Shown here: positions 1 to 8,036 of the stretch, piece after piece | How the letters are laid out: every line of letters begins with the position of its first letter | Numbering within the stretch: position 1 is the stretch's first letter | Assembly: GCA_030446625.1 (NCBI GenBank) | Contig: JAUJMY010000016.1 | Coordinates: forward strand, 1-40,198 | Direction: 5' to 3' | DNA: 40,198 bases | DNA from: Gaiellaceae bacterium | Lineage (GTDB): Bacteria > Actinomycetota > Thermoleophilia > Gaiellales > Gaiellaceae | Position numbers and translations under genes: made by a program | Notes under the pieces: generated by a model | What the model was told of the DNA's origin: nothing | Databases searched by the model: none | Seen by the model: only the letters and a program-made list of their open reading frames with translations

Positions 1-1489
1 GGTCGTGCGAGGTGTGCTGTGCGGTTGTGTGCTCGGCTGCGGTCTCAAGGTCGTCCTCGACCGCGTGCTCCCGCTCGGGGGGGCGTTCGGCCCGGAGCGG
101 CCGCTCGAGCTCGGGCTCGCCGCGCCGCCGCTGCTCGCTCCCACTGGCGCCGCGCGCCGCGCCGCGACGCTCTCGATCGACGACTTCTTCGACGAGGACG
201 GCTTCAGTCGCGTCGCGGGACGGGCCGCGCTCGTGCCGGGAGGAGCAGGTGACGGCGCGGGCACGACCGCCCTCGTCGAAGCGGCCGCCCGCGCGGGAGC
301 CCGCGCGATCGTCGTCTACGGGTCGCGCCTCCCGCCGGGCGCGCTCGGGCTCGACGACCGCGTTCCCGTTCCCGTCGTGGGCGTCTCCCCGGCGCTCGGC
401 GGGCGACTGCGCGCCGCACTCGAAGCGGGGACGAGCGTCGGCGTCGCGATCGGCCGCGCGCGGACGTTCGCCGCGGGAACCGCGCGGCGCGTCGCGCCGT
501 TCGGCTCCCAGGGGCTCGCGTTCGACGGCCGCGTGAAGCCGGAGGTCCTCGCGCCGGGCGTCTCGATCGCCACGAGCGAGCCCGGCGCGAACGGAGACGG
601 GACGCCGCGCTTCGGCACGGTCAACGGCTCGAGCGCCGCCGCGGCGGGCGTTGCCGGTGCGGCGGCGCTGCTCGCCCAGGCGCGGCCCGACCTCGACGCG
701 GAGGCGCTGAAGAGCATGTTGGTCGGCGCGGCGAAGCCGCTCCCCGGCGCTCCCGTGACGGCGCAGGGCACGGGCGTCGTCGACGTCGGCGCCGCGGCCG
801 CGGCGGAGCTGAGCGCGACACCGGCGTCGCTCGCGCTGCCGCGCGCGACGAAGCCTGGCTGGAAGCGCGTACGCCGGGTGACGGTGCGGAATCTGTCGAG
901 CAGGACGCTGCGCGTGCGCGTCCGCGTCGCCCGAAAGGGCTTCCCTGCCGCGGAGGTCTTCGTGGCCGCGAGCCCCGCGCGGCTGATCATCCGGCCGCGG
1001 TCGGTCGCACGCGTCCGGCTCGACTTCCGCGTAGCCGGCTCCGCGAGCGGGGGGCCGCCGGCGGAGGGCACGCTCGTCCTCGAGCCGGTCGCCGGAACGC
1101 CGATCCGCGTGCCGTTCGCGGTCGCGTTCGGTCCGGAGCGGACGCCTGTGCTGCGCGGCGTCGAGCTGTCCGCGCGCCAGTTCGAGCCGTCGGACACGAC
1201 ACCGCCCGTCCTGTCGCTCCAGGCGGGACTCGTGCGCACGGTCGGCGGGTACGACGAGGTGCACCCGGTCGCGCGACTCGACATCGAGGTCTGGACCGGC
1301 GACTGGAAGCGGATCGGCGTGATCGCGCGGCAGCGCGACCTCCTCCCGGGCCGCTACACGTTCGCGATCACCGGACGCGATCCCGGTGGCGCGCGGCTCG
1401 AGGCCGGCGACTACCGCATCCGCATCCTGGCCGTTCCGACGGGCGGCGGGCCGCCGACGGTGCGGTTCGTCCCGATCAAGATCAAATAG
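1..1489 (+). CDS. Subtilisin-family (S8) serine peptidase, C-terminal part, cut by window start
   Basis: This is the last 495 or so residues of a secreted subtilase; the frame is already open at base 2, so the GTG at 5 is probably not the real start. Counting from that GTG, residues about 75-150 resemble a PA (protease-associated) insert. The block near 170-220 has the subtilase end pattern, with VKPEVLAPG followed by NGSSAAAAGVAG, where Ser210 aligns with the catalytic Ser of GTSMAAPHVAG. The Asp and His of the triad would lie upstream of the window. Residues after about 270 form beta-rich, Arg/Val-rich repeats like the Fn3-type tails of these enzymes. The family degrades extracellular protein. 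Confidence is high for the family, but substrate and start cannot be seen. Confidence 0.85.
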   Translation, partial: VVRGVLCGCVLGCGLKVVLDRVLPLGGAFGPERPLELGLAAPPLLAPTGAARRAATLSIDDFFDEDGFSRVAGRAALVPGGAGDGAGTTALVEAAARAGARAIVVYGSRLPPGALGLDDRVPVPVVGVSPALGGRLRAALEAGTSVGVAIGRARTFAAGTARRVAPFGSQGLAFDGRVKPEVLAPGVSIATSEPGANGDGTPRFGTVNGSSAAAAGVAGAAALLAQARPDLDAEALKSMLVGAAKPLPGAPVTAQGTGVVDVGAAAAAELSATPASLALPRATKPGWKRVRRVTVRNLSSRTLRVRVRVARKGFPAAEVFVAASPARLIIRPRSVARVRLDFRVAGSASGGPPAEGTLVLEPVAGTPIRVPFAVAFGPERTPVLRGVELSARQFEPSDTTPPVLSLQAGLVRTVGGYDEVHPVARLDIEVWTGDWKRIGVIARQRDLLPGRYTFAITGRDPGGARLEAGDYRIRILAVPTGGGPPTVRFVPIKIK

Positions 1490-1516
1490 ACTCCGGCCGC
1501 AGTCGAGCGCGAGATG

Positions 1517-1522
1517 AGGAGG
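1517..1522 (+). promoter_or_regulatory. Shine-Dalgarno for gdhA
   Basis: AGGAGG lies 5 nt before TTG 1528. It decides the choice of this TTG as the start, because no ATG or GTG is suitably placed. Confidence 0.8.
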
Positions 1523-1527
1523 CCCTC

Positions 1528-2802
1528 TTGACGACCGTCGAAGCCCCTGCGTCGCACCTCCGGGAGAACCCGTTCGAGCTGGCGAAGCAGCAGCTGCGGA
1601 AGGTCGCGGACGCGTTCGAGATCGACGCGAACCTGGTCGAGGTGCTGTCGGAGTGCAAGAAGGCGGTCACCGTCTCGATCCCGACGCGTATGGACGACGG
1701 CGCCGTGCAGGTCTTCCAGGGCTACCGCGTCACGCACAACATCGCGCGCGGTCCGTCGAAGGGCGGCATCCGCTATCACCCCGACGTCACGCTCGACGAG
1801 GTGAAGGCGCTCGCGATGTGGATGACGTGGAAGTCCGCGCTGATGGGGATTCCGTTCGGCGGCGCGAAGGGCGGCGTCGTCTGCAACCCGAAGGCGCTGT
1901 CGCGCGACGAGCTCGAGCGCATGACCCGCCGTTTCACCAGCGAGATCATCAACGAGATCGGCCCCGAGAAGGACATCCCCGCGCCCGACGTCGGGACGGA
2001 CGCGAGCGTGATGGCCTGGATCTTCGACACGTACTCGATGAACAAGGGCCACTCCGTCCTCGGCGTCGTGACCGGGAAGCCGATCGAGATCGGCGGCTCG
2101 CTCGGGCGGGAGGAGGCGACGGCGCGCGGCGCGCAGTTCTGCGTTCGCGCGGCGATGCGGAAGCGCGACATCCGACCCAACGGCGCGACCGTCGCCATCC
2201 AGGGCTTCGGCAACGTCGGGAGCTTCCTGGCGCAGTTCATGGTCGACGACGGAGCGCGCGTGATCGCGCTCTCGGACTCGTCGGGCGGCGTCTACAACCG
2301 GGACGGGATCGACGTCGCGGCCGCGTTCGCGCACAAGGGCGAGACGGGCGTGCTCGCAGGACTGCGCGGCGCAGAGGCGATCTCGAACGAGGACCTCCTG
2401 CTCCTCGAGTGCGACGTGCTGGCGCCGTGCGCGCTCGAGCAGGTGATCCACGAGGGGAACGCGCCCGAGGTGAAGGCGAGGATCGTCTGCGAGGGCGCGA
2501 ACGGGCCGACGACGCCGGCGGCCGACGAGATCCTCGAGGATGCCGGCGTCCTGGTGCTCCCGGACATCCTCGCGAATGCGGGCGGCGTCGTCGTCTCGTA
2601 CTTCGAGTGGGTGCAGGGCCTCCAGGAGTACTTCTGGAAGGAGTCGGAGGTGAACGCGAAGCTGAACGACATCGTGACGCGCGCGTTCAACGAGACGTGG
2701 GCCGAGCACGAGTGCCGCGGGCTCAGCATGCGCCTGTCGGCGTACGGGATCGCGGTCGAGCGCGTCGCCGAGGCGACGACGACGCGCGGGCTGTATCCGT
2801 AG
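1528..2802 (+). CDS. gdhA: Glu/Leu/Phe/Val-type glutamate dehydrogenase
   Basis: A 424-residue cytoplasmic dehydrogenase of the usual hexameric length that interconverts glutamate and 2-oxoglutarate plus ammonia with NAD(P). GPSKGGIRYHP (Lys78), WMTWKSALMG (Lys102) and GIPFGGAKGG (Lys114) keep the 24- and 12-residue spacing of the substrate and catalytic lysines of bacterial GDH (Lys89/113/125 in Clostridium symbiosum). IQGFGNVGS (about 224-232) is the Rossmann glycine loop. The TTG start is set by a strong Shine-Dalgarno. It stands alone between the subtilase and a palindrome at 2810. A leucine or phenylalanine dehydrogenase cannot be fully excluded, but length and motifs fit GDH. Confidence 0.93.
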   Translation: MTTVEAPASHLRENPFELAKQQLRKVADAFEIDANLVEVLSECKKAVTVSIPTRMDDGAVQVFQGYRVTHNIARGPSKGGIRYHPDVTLDEVKALAMWMTWKSALMGIPFGGAKGGVVCNPKALSRDELERMTRRFTSEIINEIGPEKDIPAPDVGTDASVMAWIFDTYSMNKGHSVLGVVTGKPIEIGGSLGREEATARGAQFCVRAAMRKRDIRPNGATVAIQGFGNVGSFLAQFMVDDGARVIALSDSSGGVYNRDGIDVAAAFAHKGETGVLAGLRGAEAISNEDLLLLECDVLAPCALEQVIHEGNAPEVKARIVCEGANGPTTPAADEILEDAGVLVLPDILANAGGVVVSYFEWVQGLQEYFWKESEVNAKLNDIVTRAFNETWAEHECRGLSMRLSAYGIAVERVAEATTTRGLYP

Positions 2803-2809
2803 CGGGCGG

Positions 2810-2827
2810 GGGAACCGCGCGGTTCCC
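2810..2827. terminator. Perfect 18-bp palindrome after gdhA
   Basis: GGGAACCGCGCGGTTCCC begins 7 nt after the gdhA stop and 6 nt before the next ATG. There is no T tract. It may act as a stem for transcript end or stability, or as an operator for the next gene. Confidence 0.4.
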
Positions 2828-2833
2828 GAACTG

Positions 2834-3622
2834 ATGGAAGAGCGGGAACGGGAGTTTCAGAAGCTGCTCGCGTACGTGCAAGAGGACGATGACGTGCTCG
2901 GGCTGTTCGTCTTCGGCTCGCGTGCGCGCGATGACGGCTTCGCCGACGACCGCTCGGACTACGACGTCGCGGTCGTGCTCCGCGACCGCGACGGTGTGCT
3001 CGAGGCGTTCGACGAGCGATGGCCGTACGTGCACGGCGCACCCATCGAAGTCGCGCGGTCGACGCTCTCGGGTCTGCGAGAGCACGGCGAATACGGAACG
3101 GCGACGGCATGGGCGCGCTACCTGTACGTGCGTGTGAAGTTGCTCGTCGACAAGACGGGCGAGGTCGCGGCTGTCCTGCGCGAGAAGCGGCGTGTTCCCG
3201 ACGAGGTCCGTGACGGGCTCGTGCGAGAGGCGCTCGGTGGTTACATCAACTCGACGTACAGGTCACTTCGTTACCGGATGGTCGGCTGCGAGGAAGGTGC
3301 ACGCCTCGACGCCGCCGAGTCGCTGCCGCACCTGCTGACGGCGCTGTTTGCGATCGACGGTCGCGTGCGTCCCTTCAACAAGTACATCGCTGCGGAGCTG
3401 CGCGCGGAGCCGTTGAGTGACCGTGCGTGGCAGGCAGAGACCTTCCTGGGCCAGCTCATGTCCATTCTGTCTGGCGACGCCGATGAGCAGCGTGCGCTGT
3501 TCAGGGAGGTCGACCGCGCCGCGCGGGAGCGCGGCTTCGGCGCTGCAGTCGACGAATGGGAGCCCGACGTGGCGTGGCTGCGCGGTGAGGCGCAATTTCG
3601 CGGCTGGAGCGACCCACGGTGA
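2834..3622 (+). CDS. Nucleotidyltransferase-fold protein
   Basis: A 262-residue protein. Residues 25-50 carry the minimal nucleotidyltransferase signature: FVFGSRAR (Gly28-Ser29), then SDYDVAVVL with the metal-binding pair Asp42 and Asp44. The C-terminal half is helical and resembles the HEPN-like tail of aminoglycoside nucleotidyltransferase-type proteins. The family transfers NMP to a small molecule or a protein; the substrate here is unknown. The stop overlaps the next start by 4 nt (GTGATG), so it is probably co-translated with the glutaredoxin-like gene. No Shine-Dalgarno is evident, and the ATG follows the palindrome closely. Confidence 0.75.
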   Translation: MEEREREFQKLLAYVQEDDDVLGLFVFGSRARDDGFADDRSDYDVAVVLRDRDGVLEAFDERWPYVHGAPIEVARSTLSGLREHGEYGTATAWARYLYVRVKLLVDKTGEVAAVLREKRRVPDEVRDGLVREALGGYINSTYRSLRYRMVGCEEGARLDAAESLPHLLTALFAIDGRVRPFNKYIAAELRAEPLSDRAWQAETFLGQLMSILSGDADEQRALFREVDRAARERGFGAAVDEWEPDVAWLRGEAQFRGWSDPR

Positions 3623-3885
3623 TGGCGCGCGTCGTCCTCTACACCTCTGCGGGCTGCCACCTCTGCGACCGCGCTCGAGCGGCGCTCGACGAGCTTCGCA
3701 CCGAGATCGAGTTCGACCTCGAGGAGGTCGACATCCGCGGCGACGCCGAGCTCGAGGCGCGCTACCGGGAGCTGCTCCCGGTCGTCGAGATCGACGGCGA
3801 GCCCGCGTTCTCGTACTTCGTCCCCCGCCAGGCGTTCCGGCGCAAGCTCGCCGCACAAAGTCGCTCCGAGCGGCAGCGCCCGTAG
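3619..3885 (+). CDS. Glutaredoxin-like protein (DUF836 type)
   Basis: An 88-residue thioredoxin-fold protein with YTSAGCHLCDRA (CxxC at residues 13-16), an acidic middle and LLPVVEIDGEPAFSY, where the proline matches the cis-Pro next to the active site. The family carries out small dithiol/disulfide exchanges. The GTG at 3619 overlaps the stop of the nucleotidyltransferase, and ATG 3622 is an equally good start. It lies 74 nt upstream of rex; a glutaredoxin-like gene next to rex is common in actinobacteria, which fits a redox-sensing neighbourhood. Confidence 0.8.
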   Translation: MMARVVLYTSAGCHLCDRARAALDELRTEIEFDLEEVDIRGDAELEARYRELLPVVEIDGEPAFSYFVPRQAFRRKLAAQSRSERQRP

Positions 3886-3959
3886 GCTCCCGCGCCGCGA
3901 CGGATCAGCCCTGGCAGACTACTTGCGGTGTGTCACAAACTTCGGGGCCAGGAAACGTC

Positions 3960-4580
3960 GTGTCGGAGCGCTTGACAGTCGGGGTCGCCGCTCGCCTCTC
4001 CCGCTACCTCCAGGTTCTGACCCAGGCGAAGAAGATGGGTAAGGATCGGATCTCGTCGCAGGAGATCTCCGACTACACGAACGTGAACGCGACGCAGATC
4101 CGGCGCGACCTGTCGACGTTCGGCAAGTTCGGGAAGCGCGGCGTGGGCTACAACATCGACTCGCTCCTCGCCGAGATCCGGAAGATCCTTCGCACGCAGG
4201 GGCAGCACAACATCGCGCTCGTCGGGGCCGGACGGCTCGGGCAGGCGATCGCGAGCTCGCCGATCTTCGCCGAGCACGGGATCAACATCGCCGCCGTGTT
4301 CGACACCGATCCGGAGAAGGTGGGGCGCACGATCGACGGCATCCACGTCAGCGAGTACGACCGCTTGCGCGACGTCGTCCGCGACAAGAACATCATCGTC
4401 GGCGTGCTCGCGGTGCCGGGGGACACGGCCCAGGGTGCCGCGGACGACCTCGTCGACGCCGGCGTGCGGATCATCTTCAACTACTCCGAGGCGCTCCTCG
4501 ACGTCCCGGCCGACGTGCAGGTGCATACGTCGAACCCTGCGGTCGAGTTGCTCCACGCCCTGTATTTCCACCTGACCTAG
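3960..4580 (+). CDS. rex: Redox-sensing transcriptional repressor Rex
   Basis: A 206-residue DNA-binding sensor of the NADH/NAD+ ratio that usually represses respiratory and fermentation genes when NADH is low. The N-terminal winged helix includes RISSQEISDYTNVNATQIRRDLS, and the Rossmann domain starts at IALVGAGRLGQAI. The C-terminal swap helix ends in NPAVELLHALYFHLT. GTG 3960 gives MSERLTVGVAARLSRYLQ, the usual Rex N-terminus, with AGGA 7 nt upstream. The frame is open further upstream, but that stretch has no Rex similarity. The length matches the family (about 210). Confidence 0.95.
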   Translation: MSERLTVGVAARLSRYLQVLTQAKKMGKDRISSQEISDYTNVNATQIRRDLSTFGKFGKRGVGYNIDSLLAEIRKILRTQGQHNIALVGAGRLGQAIASSPIFAEHGINIAAVFDTDPEKVGRTIDGIHVSEYDRLRDVVRDKNIIVGVLAVPGDTAQGAADDLVDAGVRIIFNYSEALLDVPADVQVHTSNPAVELLHALYFHLT

Positions 4581-4626
4581 CGACGCGGCGCCGGCTCGGC
4601 TGGCAAGCCGCTGCGACGACAGCACG

Positions 4627-5064
4627 ATGAAGATCACTCGCCGTCCCGCGACCGACGAAGACATCGAGTTCGCACGCGCGACGCACCACGCGGCGTACCG
4701 CGAGCTGGTCGAGCGCCAGTTCGGATACTGGGACGAGGCCGAGCAGGACGCGTTCTTCGCCGACGACTGGCACGGCGATCGCGACCTCATCGTCGCCGAC
4801 GGCGTCGCGTGCGGCTACGTCTGCATCGAAGATCGCGCCGACGACGTGCACGTCCGCGAGTTGGTTGTCGCGCCCGAGTTTCAGGGGCGCGGAATCGGGA
4901 GCTCCGTGCTTCGCGACGCGATGGATCGCGCCGCGGCACGCGGCGTCCCTGTGCGCCTCGGGACCGCACGGCAGAACCGCGCGCTCGCGCTCTACCGACG
5001 GCTCGGTTTCCGCGAGACGGGCGAGACGGACACGCACGTCCTCCTCACATGGCCGGGCGCGTGA
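4627..5064 (+). CDS. GNAT-family N-acetyltransferase
   Basis: A 145-residue single GNAT domain. VRELVVAPEFQGRGIGSSVL is the acetyl-CoA pyrophosphate loop (motif A, Q/RxxGxG/A) and NRALALYRRLGFRE is motif B. The acceptor is not identifiable. The stop (TGA 5062-5064) overlaps the GTG of the following glycosyltransferase, so the two are likely translationally coupled. Confidence 0.85.
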   Translation: MKITRRPATDEDIEFARATHHAAYRELVERQFGYWDEAEQDAFFADDWHGDRDLIVADGVACGYVCIEDRADDVHVRELVVAPEFQGRGIGSSVLRDAMDRAAARGVPVRLGTARQNRALALYRRLGFRETGETDTHVLLTWPGA

Positions 5065-6308
5065 GGATCGTCCTCTGGCACGGCTATCTGCTCGCCGGCA
5101 CGGGGTCGAACGTCTACACGCAGTCGCTCGCCCGCGAGTGGGGGCGTGCCGGCCACGACGTCGTCGTGCTCGCACAGGAGCCGCGGCCGGAGCAGTTCGA
5201 CCACGGCGGCGCCGAGGTCGTGCGGCCGGAGCTTCCGGACCGGCTGCTGCCCGTCTTCGTCATCGACCGCTACGAGGGGTTGGTGCCGCGCCTCCTCCAG
5301 GACTTCGCGGCGGACGAGCGGGAGCGCTACGTGCACGCGAACGCGGAGGCAGTGCGGGCGCAGCTTCCGGCCGACCTCGTCTTCGCGAACCACGTCCTGA
5401 TGGGCGGGCCCGTCGCGGCCGCGAGCGGCGCGCGGTACGCGGTGAAGGCTCACGGGTCGGAGCTCGAATACTCGATGCGCGGCAACGACGCGCTGTCGCG
5501 CCGGGGCGCGGAGGCGCTGCGCGGTGCAGAGGCCGTCTTCGTGGGCTCCGCGCACATCCGAGCCGTGCTGGAGGAGGTCGTCGGGCACGAGGACCGCGTG
5601 CACGAGGTGCCGCCCGGCGTCGACGTGGAGGAGTTCACGCCGCGACCGCGCGACGCGGCGCTCGCGGCTCTCCTCGACGAGTGCCGCCGCGACCCGGCCA
5701 ACCCCGGGAACGGGAACGAAAGGCTCCCGGACGAGCGGAACGCCGAGCGGCTCGCGAGGTTCCTCGAGGGCGAGGAGCCGACGGTCGTCTACTTCGGGAA
5801 GCTGCTCTACAACAAGGGCGTCCACGTCCTCTTCGACGCGCTCCGCGAGGTGGACGCACGCGCCGTGATAGTCGGGTTCGGCGACTACCGGCGGCAGCTC
5901 GAGGCGATCGCGCCGCCGCGCGTCCTCTTCACCGGCCCGCTCGAGCACCGCCACCTCGTCCGGCTGCTCCCGCTCGCCGACGTCACGGTCGTCCCGTCGA
6001 TCTTCCCAGAGGCGTTCGGGATGGTCGCCGCCGAGGCGGCCGCCGCCGGATCGCCGGCGCTCGTCGCGCGCCACTCGGGCCTCGCGGAGATCGCCCTCGG
6101 CCTCGAGGCGGAGTACCCGGAGCGGTACCGCGACCTGGCGTCGTTCGCCACCGGCGACGCGCGCGACCTCGCCGCGAAGCTGCGACGCCTGCTCGCGCTT
6201 CCGCGCGACGAGCACGCGCACCTCGCCGCCGCCGCGCGCCGCGCCGCGCTCGCGCGCTGGTCCTGGGCGAGCGTCGCCCAGCGTCTGCTTGCGCCCTTCA
6301 ATCACTAA
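5061..6308 (+). CDS. GT4-family glycosyltransferase
   Basis: About 415 residues with the GT-B fold: an N-terminal acceptor domain beginning MRIVLWHGYLLAGTGSNVYT, and a C-terminal nucleotide-sugar domain with VYFGKLLYNKGVHVL and PEAFGMVAAEAAAAG, the E-x7-E motif of retaining GT4 enzymes. The GTG at 5061 is chosen because it overlaps the GNAT stop and begins with the family's first strand; ATG 5049 would add four residues. A short low-complexity insert (NPGNGNERLPDERN) sits between the domains. Sugar and acceptor are unknown. Confidence 0.85.
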   Translation: MRIVLWHGYLLAGTGSNVYTQSLAREWGRAGHDVVVLAQEPRPEQFDHGGAEVVRPELPDRLLPVFVIDRYEGLVPRLLQDFAADERERYVHANAEAVRAQLPADLVFANHVLMGGPVAAASGARYAVKAHGSELEYSMRGNDALSRRGAEALRGAEAVFVGSAHIRAVLEEVVGHEDRVHEVPPGVDVEEFTPRPRDAALAALLDECRRDPANPGNGNERLPDERNAERLARFLEGEEPTVVYFGKLLYNKGVHVLFDALREVDARAVIVGFGDYRRQLEAIAPPRVLFTGPLEHRHLVRLLPLADVTVVPSIFPEAFGMVAAEAAAAGSPALVARHSGLAEIALGLEAEYPERYRDLASFATGDARDLAAKLRRLLALPRDEHAHLAAAARRAALARWSWASVAQRLLAPFNH

Positions 6309-6311
6309 AGT
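6306..6311 (+). promoter_or_regulatory. -10-like TAAAGT before the GCS2 gene
   Basis: TAAAGT ends 9 nt before ATG 6321 and overlaps the previous stop codon. There is no clear Shine-Dalgarno, so a near-leaderless transcript is likely. Confidence 0.45.
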
Positions 6312-6320
6312 CCCGCCGGC

Positions 6321-7478
6321 ATGGGCGACGAGCAGCGACTGAGCGCCGAGGAGCAGCTGCGCGCCGCGCGCGAGGGCTTCGAGTCCGGCCGCGACCTGAC
6401 GCTCGCAGTCGAGGAGGAGTTCGCGCTCCTCGATCCCGAGACGCTCTCGCTGGTCAATCGCTTTGAGGAGCTCGAGACCGCCGCGACCGGGACGGCGCTG
6501 GAGCCGCACCTCGCGGGTGAGCTGATCGCGTCCGAGATCGAGGTGAAGACGGGGCGCTGCGAGTCGTTCGACGAGGCCGCGCAGCGGATGGGCGAGCGCC
6601 GCGAGCAGCTGTACGAGCTCGCGGACGACCTCGGGATCGCGCTCGCCGCGACGGGAACCCACCCGTGGAGCCCATGGCAGGAGCAGCGGATCATCGACAC
6701 GCCGCACTACCGGCGGAACGACGAGATCCTGCGTTATGTCGCGTGGCGCAACAACAGCTTCGGCCTCCACGTCCACGTCGGCATCCGCGGCGCGGACCGG
6801 GCCGTCCGCGTCTGCGATGCGCTGAGGACGTTCCTCCCCGAGCTGCTCGCCCTCTCCGCGAGCTCGCCGTTCGTCGAGAACGTCAACACGGGCCTGCACT
6901 CGGCGCGGACGGAGATCTTCACGAGGATGTTCCCGCGCGGCGGGCCACCCGACGTGTTCGGCGGCTGGGACGAGTACGAGCGCTACGTCCGCTTCCTGTA
7001 CGAGACCCGCTCGATCAGCGAGCACACCCAGCTCTGGTGGAGCGTCCGGCCGCATCTCGGCTTTCCGACCGTCGAGCTCAGGATCTGCGACGCGCAGCCC
7101 GAGCTCGACGAGGCGCGCTCGCTCGCCGCGCTCTCCTATGCGCTCGCGGCGAGGACCTCGCGGGCGGTCGATGCCGACGAGCCGCTGGTCCTCCCGCCGC
7201 ACCGGCTGCTCGAAGAGAACTTCTGGCGCGCGATCCGGTACGGGCTTTCCGGCGAGCTGATCGACCTCGCCACAGGGGAGGTCCGCTCGGCGCGCGCCGC
7301 GATCGAGGCGCTGATCGAGTGGGTGCAACCCGTCGCCGAAGAGCTCGGCGTCGCGCCGTACCTCACGGTGCCGGACGCCAACGCGGCGGAGCGACAGATC
7401 GCGCGCTACGAGGAGGGCGCGTCGCTGCGCGACATCTACGCGGAGCAGGTCGTCGCGGGAGAGGCGGTGCGCGGGTGA
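6321..7478 (+). CDS. GCS2 / YbdK-type glutamate-cysteine ligase (carboxylate-amine ligase)
   Basis: A 385-residue ATP-dependent carboxylate-amine ligase. LTLAVEEEFALLDPET near residue 35 is the typical opening with the metal-binding glutamates. NNSFGLHVHVGI carries the conserved His pair, and FPTVELRICDAQ is the later signature. The length agrees with YbdK-family proteins, which show weak gamma-glutamylcysteine synthetase activity in vitro. Actinobacterial relatives include EgtA, so a thiol-biosynthesis role is possible but unproven. Not obviously in an operon; the preceding GT gene stops 12 nt upstream. Confidence 0.88.
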   Translation: MGDEQRLSAEEQLRAAREGFESGRDLTLAVEEEFALLDPETLSLVNRFEELETAATGTALEPHLAGELIASEIEVKTGRCESFDEAAQRMGERREQLYELADDLGIALAATGTHPWSPWQEQRIIDTPHYRRNDEILRYVAWRNNSFGLHVHVGIRGADRAVRVCDALRTFLPELLALSASSPFVENVNTGLHSARTEIFTRMFPRGGPPDVFGGWDEYERYVRFLYETRSISEHTQLWWSVRPHLGFPTVELRICDAQPELDEARSLAALSYALAARTSRAVDADEPLVLPPHRLLEENFWRAIRYGLSGELIDLATGEVRSARAAIEALIEWVQPVAEELGVAPYLTVPDANAAERQIARYEEGASLRDIYAEQVVAGEAVRG

Positions 7479-7529
7479 GGCCGGATCCAGCTCGAGAAGG
7501 AGCTCACGGCTCTGACCCGCGGAGCTTTC

Positions 7530-7955
7530 ATGGATGAGGGCTCCGGGATCTGGACGCCGCCCGGCGGGAGCGCCGACCCGCGGCGCGAGCAGGCGCAGCC
7601 CGCGCCGGAGCAGCCTCCGCACGCCCCCGAGGACGCAGAGCCGACGCCGGAGGAGATCCTCGAGCAGATCAGGCGCCTGAAGGTGTCGGACGTCCTCGTG
7701 TCGACGGTCGCGACCGTGGCGCAGCTCGGCTTCGCGAAGCTCGAGCCGGCGAGCCGCGACCTGGAGCAGGCGAAGCTCGCGATCGAGTCGCTCCGCGCGC
7801 TCGTTCCGCTCCTCGAGGAGTCGCTTCCGGCCGAGGCGTCCCGAGAGCTGGCGCAGGTCGTCGCGCAGCTCCAGCTCGCGTACGTCGCGGCGGCCGACGC
7901 GCCGGCCGAGCGCGCGGAGGCGACCGAGCCGGCCGCTCCGGCCGACCGCGTCTAG
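7530..7955 (+). CDS. DUF1844-like small protein
   Basis: 141 residues: a Pro/Glu/Ala-rich disordered N-terminus (1-45), then a helical core (LKVSDVLVSTVATVAQLGFAKL, DLEQAKLAIESLRALVPLLEE, LAQVVAQLQLAYV) matching the layout of DUF1844 proteins, and a Pro/Ala tail. The family has no assigned function. GGAG lies 5 nt before ATG 7530. It sits 81 nt upstream of hppA in the same direction. Confidence 0.7.
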   Translation: MDEGSGIWTPPGGSADPRREQAQPAPEQPPHAPEDAEPTPEEILEQIRRLKVSDVLVSTVATVAQLGFAKLEPASRDLEQAKLAIESLRALVPLLEESLPAEASRELAQVVAQLQLAYVAAADAPAERAEATEPAAPADRV

Positions 7956-7993
7956 TAGGCTCGCCCGCGCCGGCTTGTGATAGAAGAATCGCC

Positions 7994-8013
7994 GCGCCGA
8001 GACAGCTCGGCGC
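7994..8013 (+). promoter_or_regulatory. Hairpin in the hppA leader
   Basis: GCGCCGAG-ACAG-CTCGGCGC forms a perfect 8-bp stem with a 4-nt loop, 23 nt before the hppA ATG. It could end the upstream transcript or shape the hppA 5' leader. Confidence 0.4.
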
Positions 8014-8036
8014 TGACTTTGTGAGGGGATAAGGGC

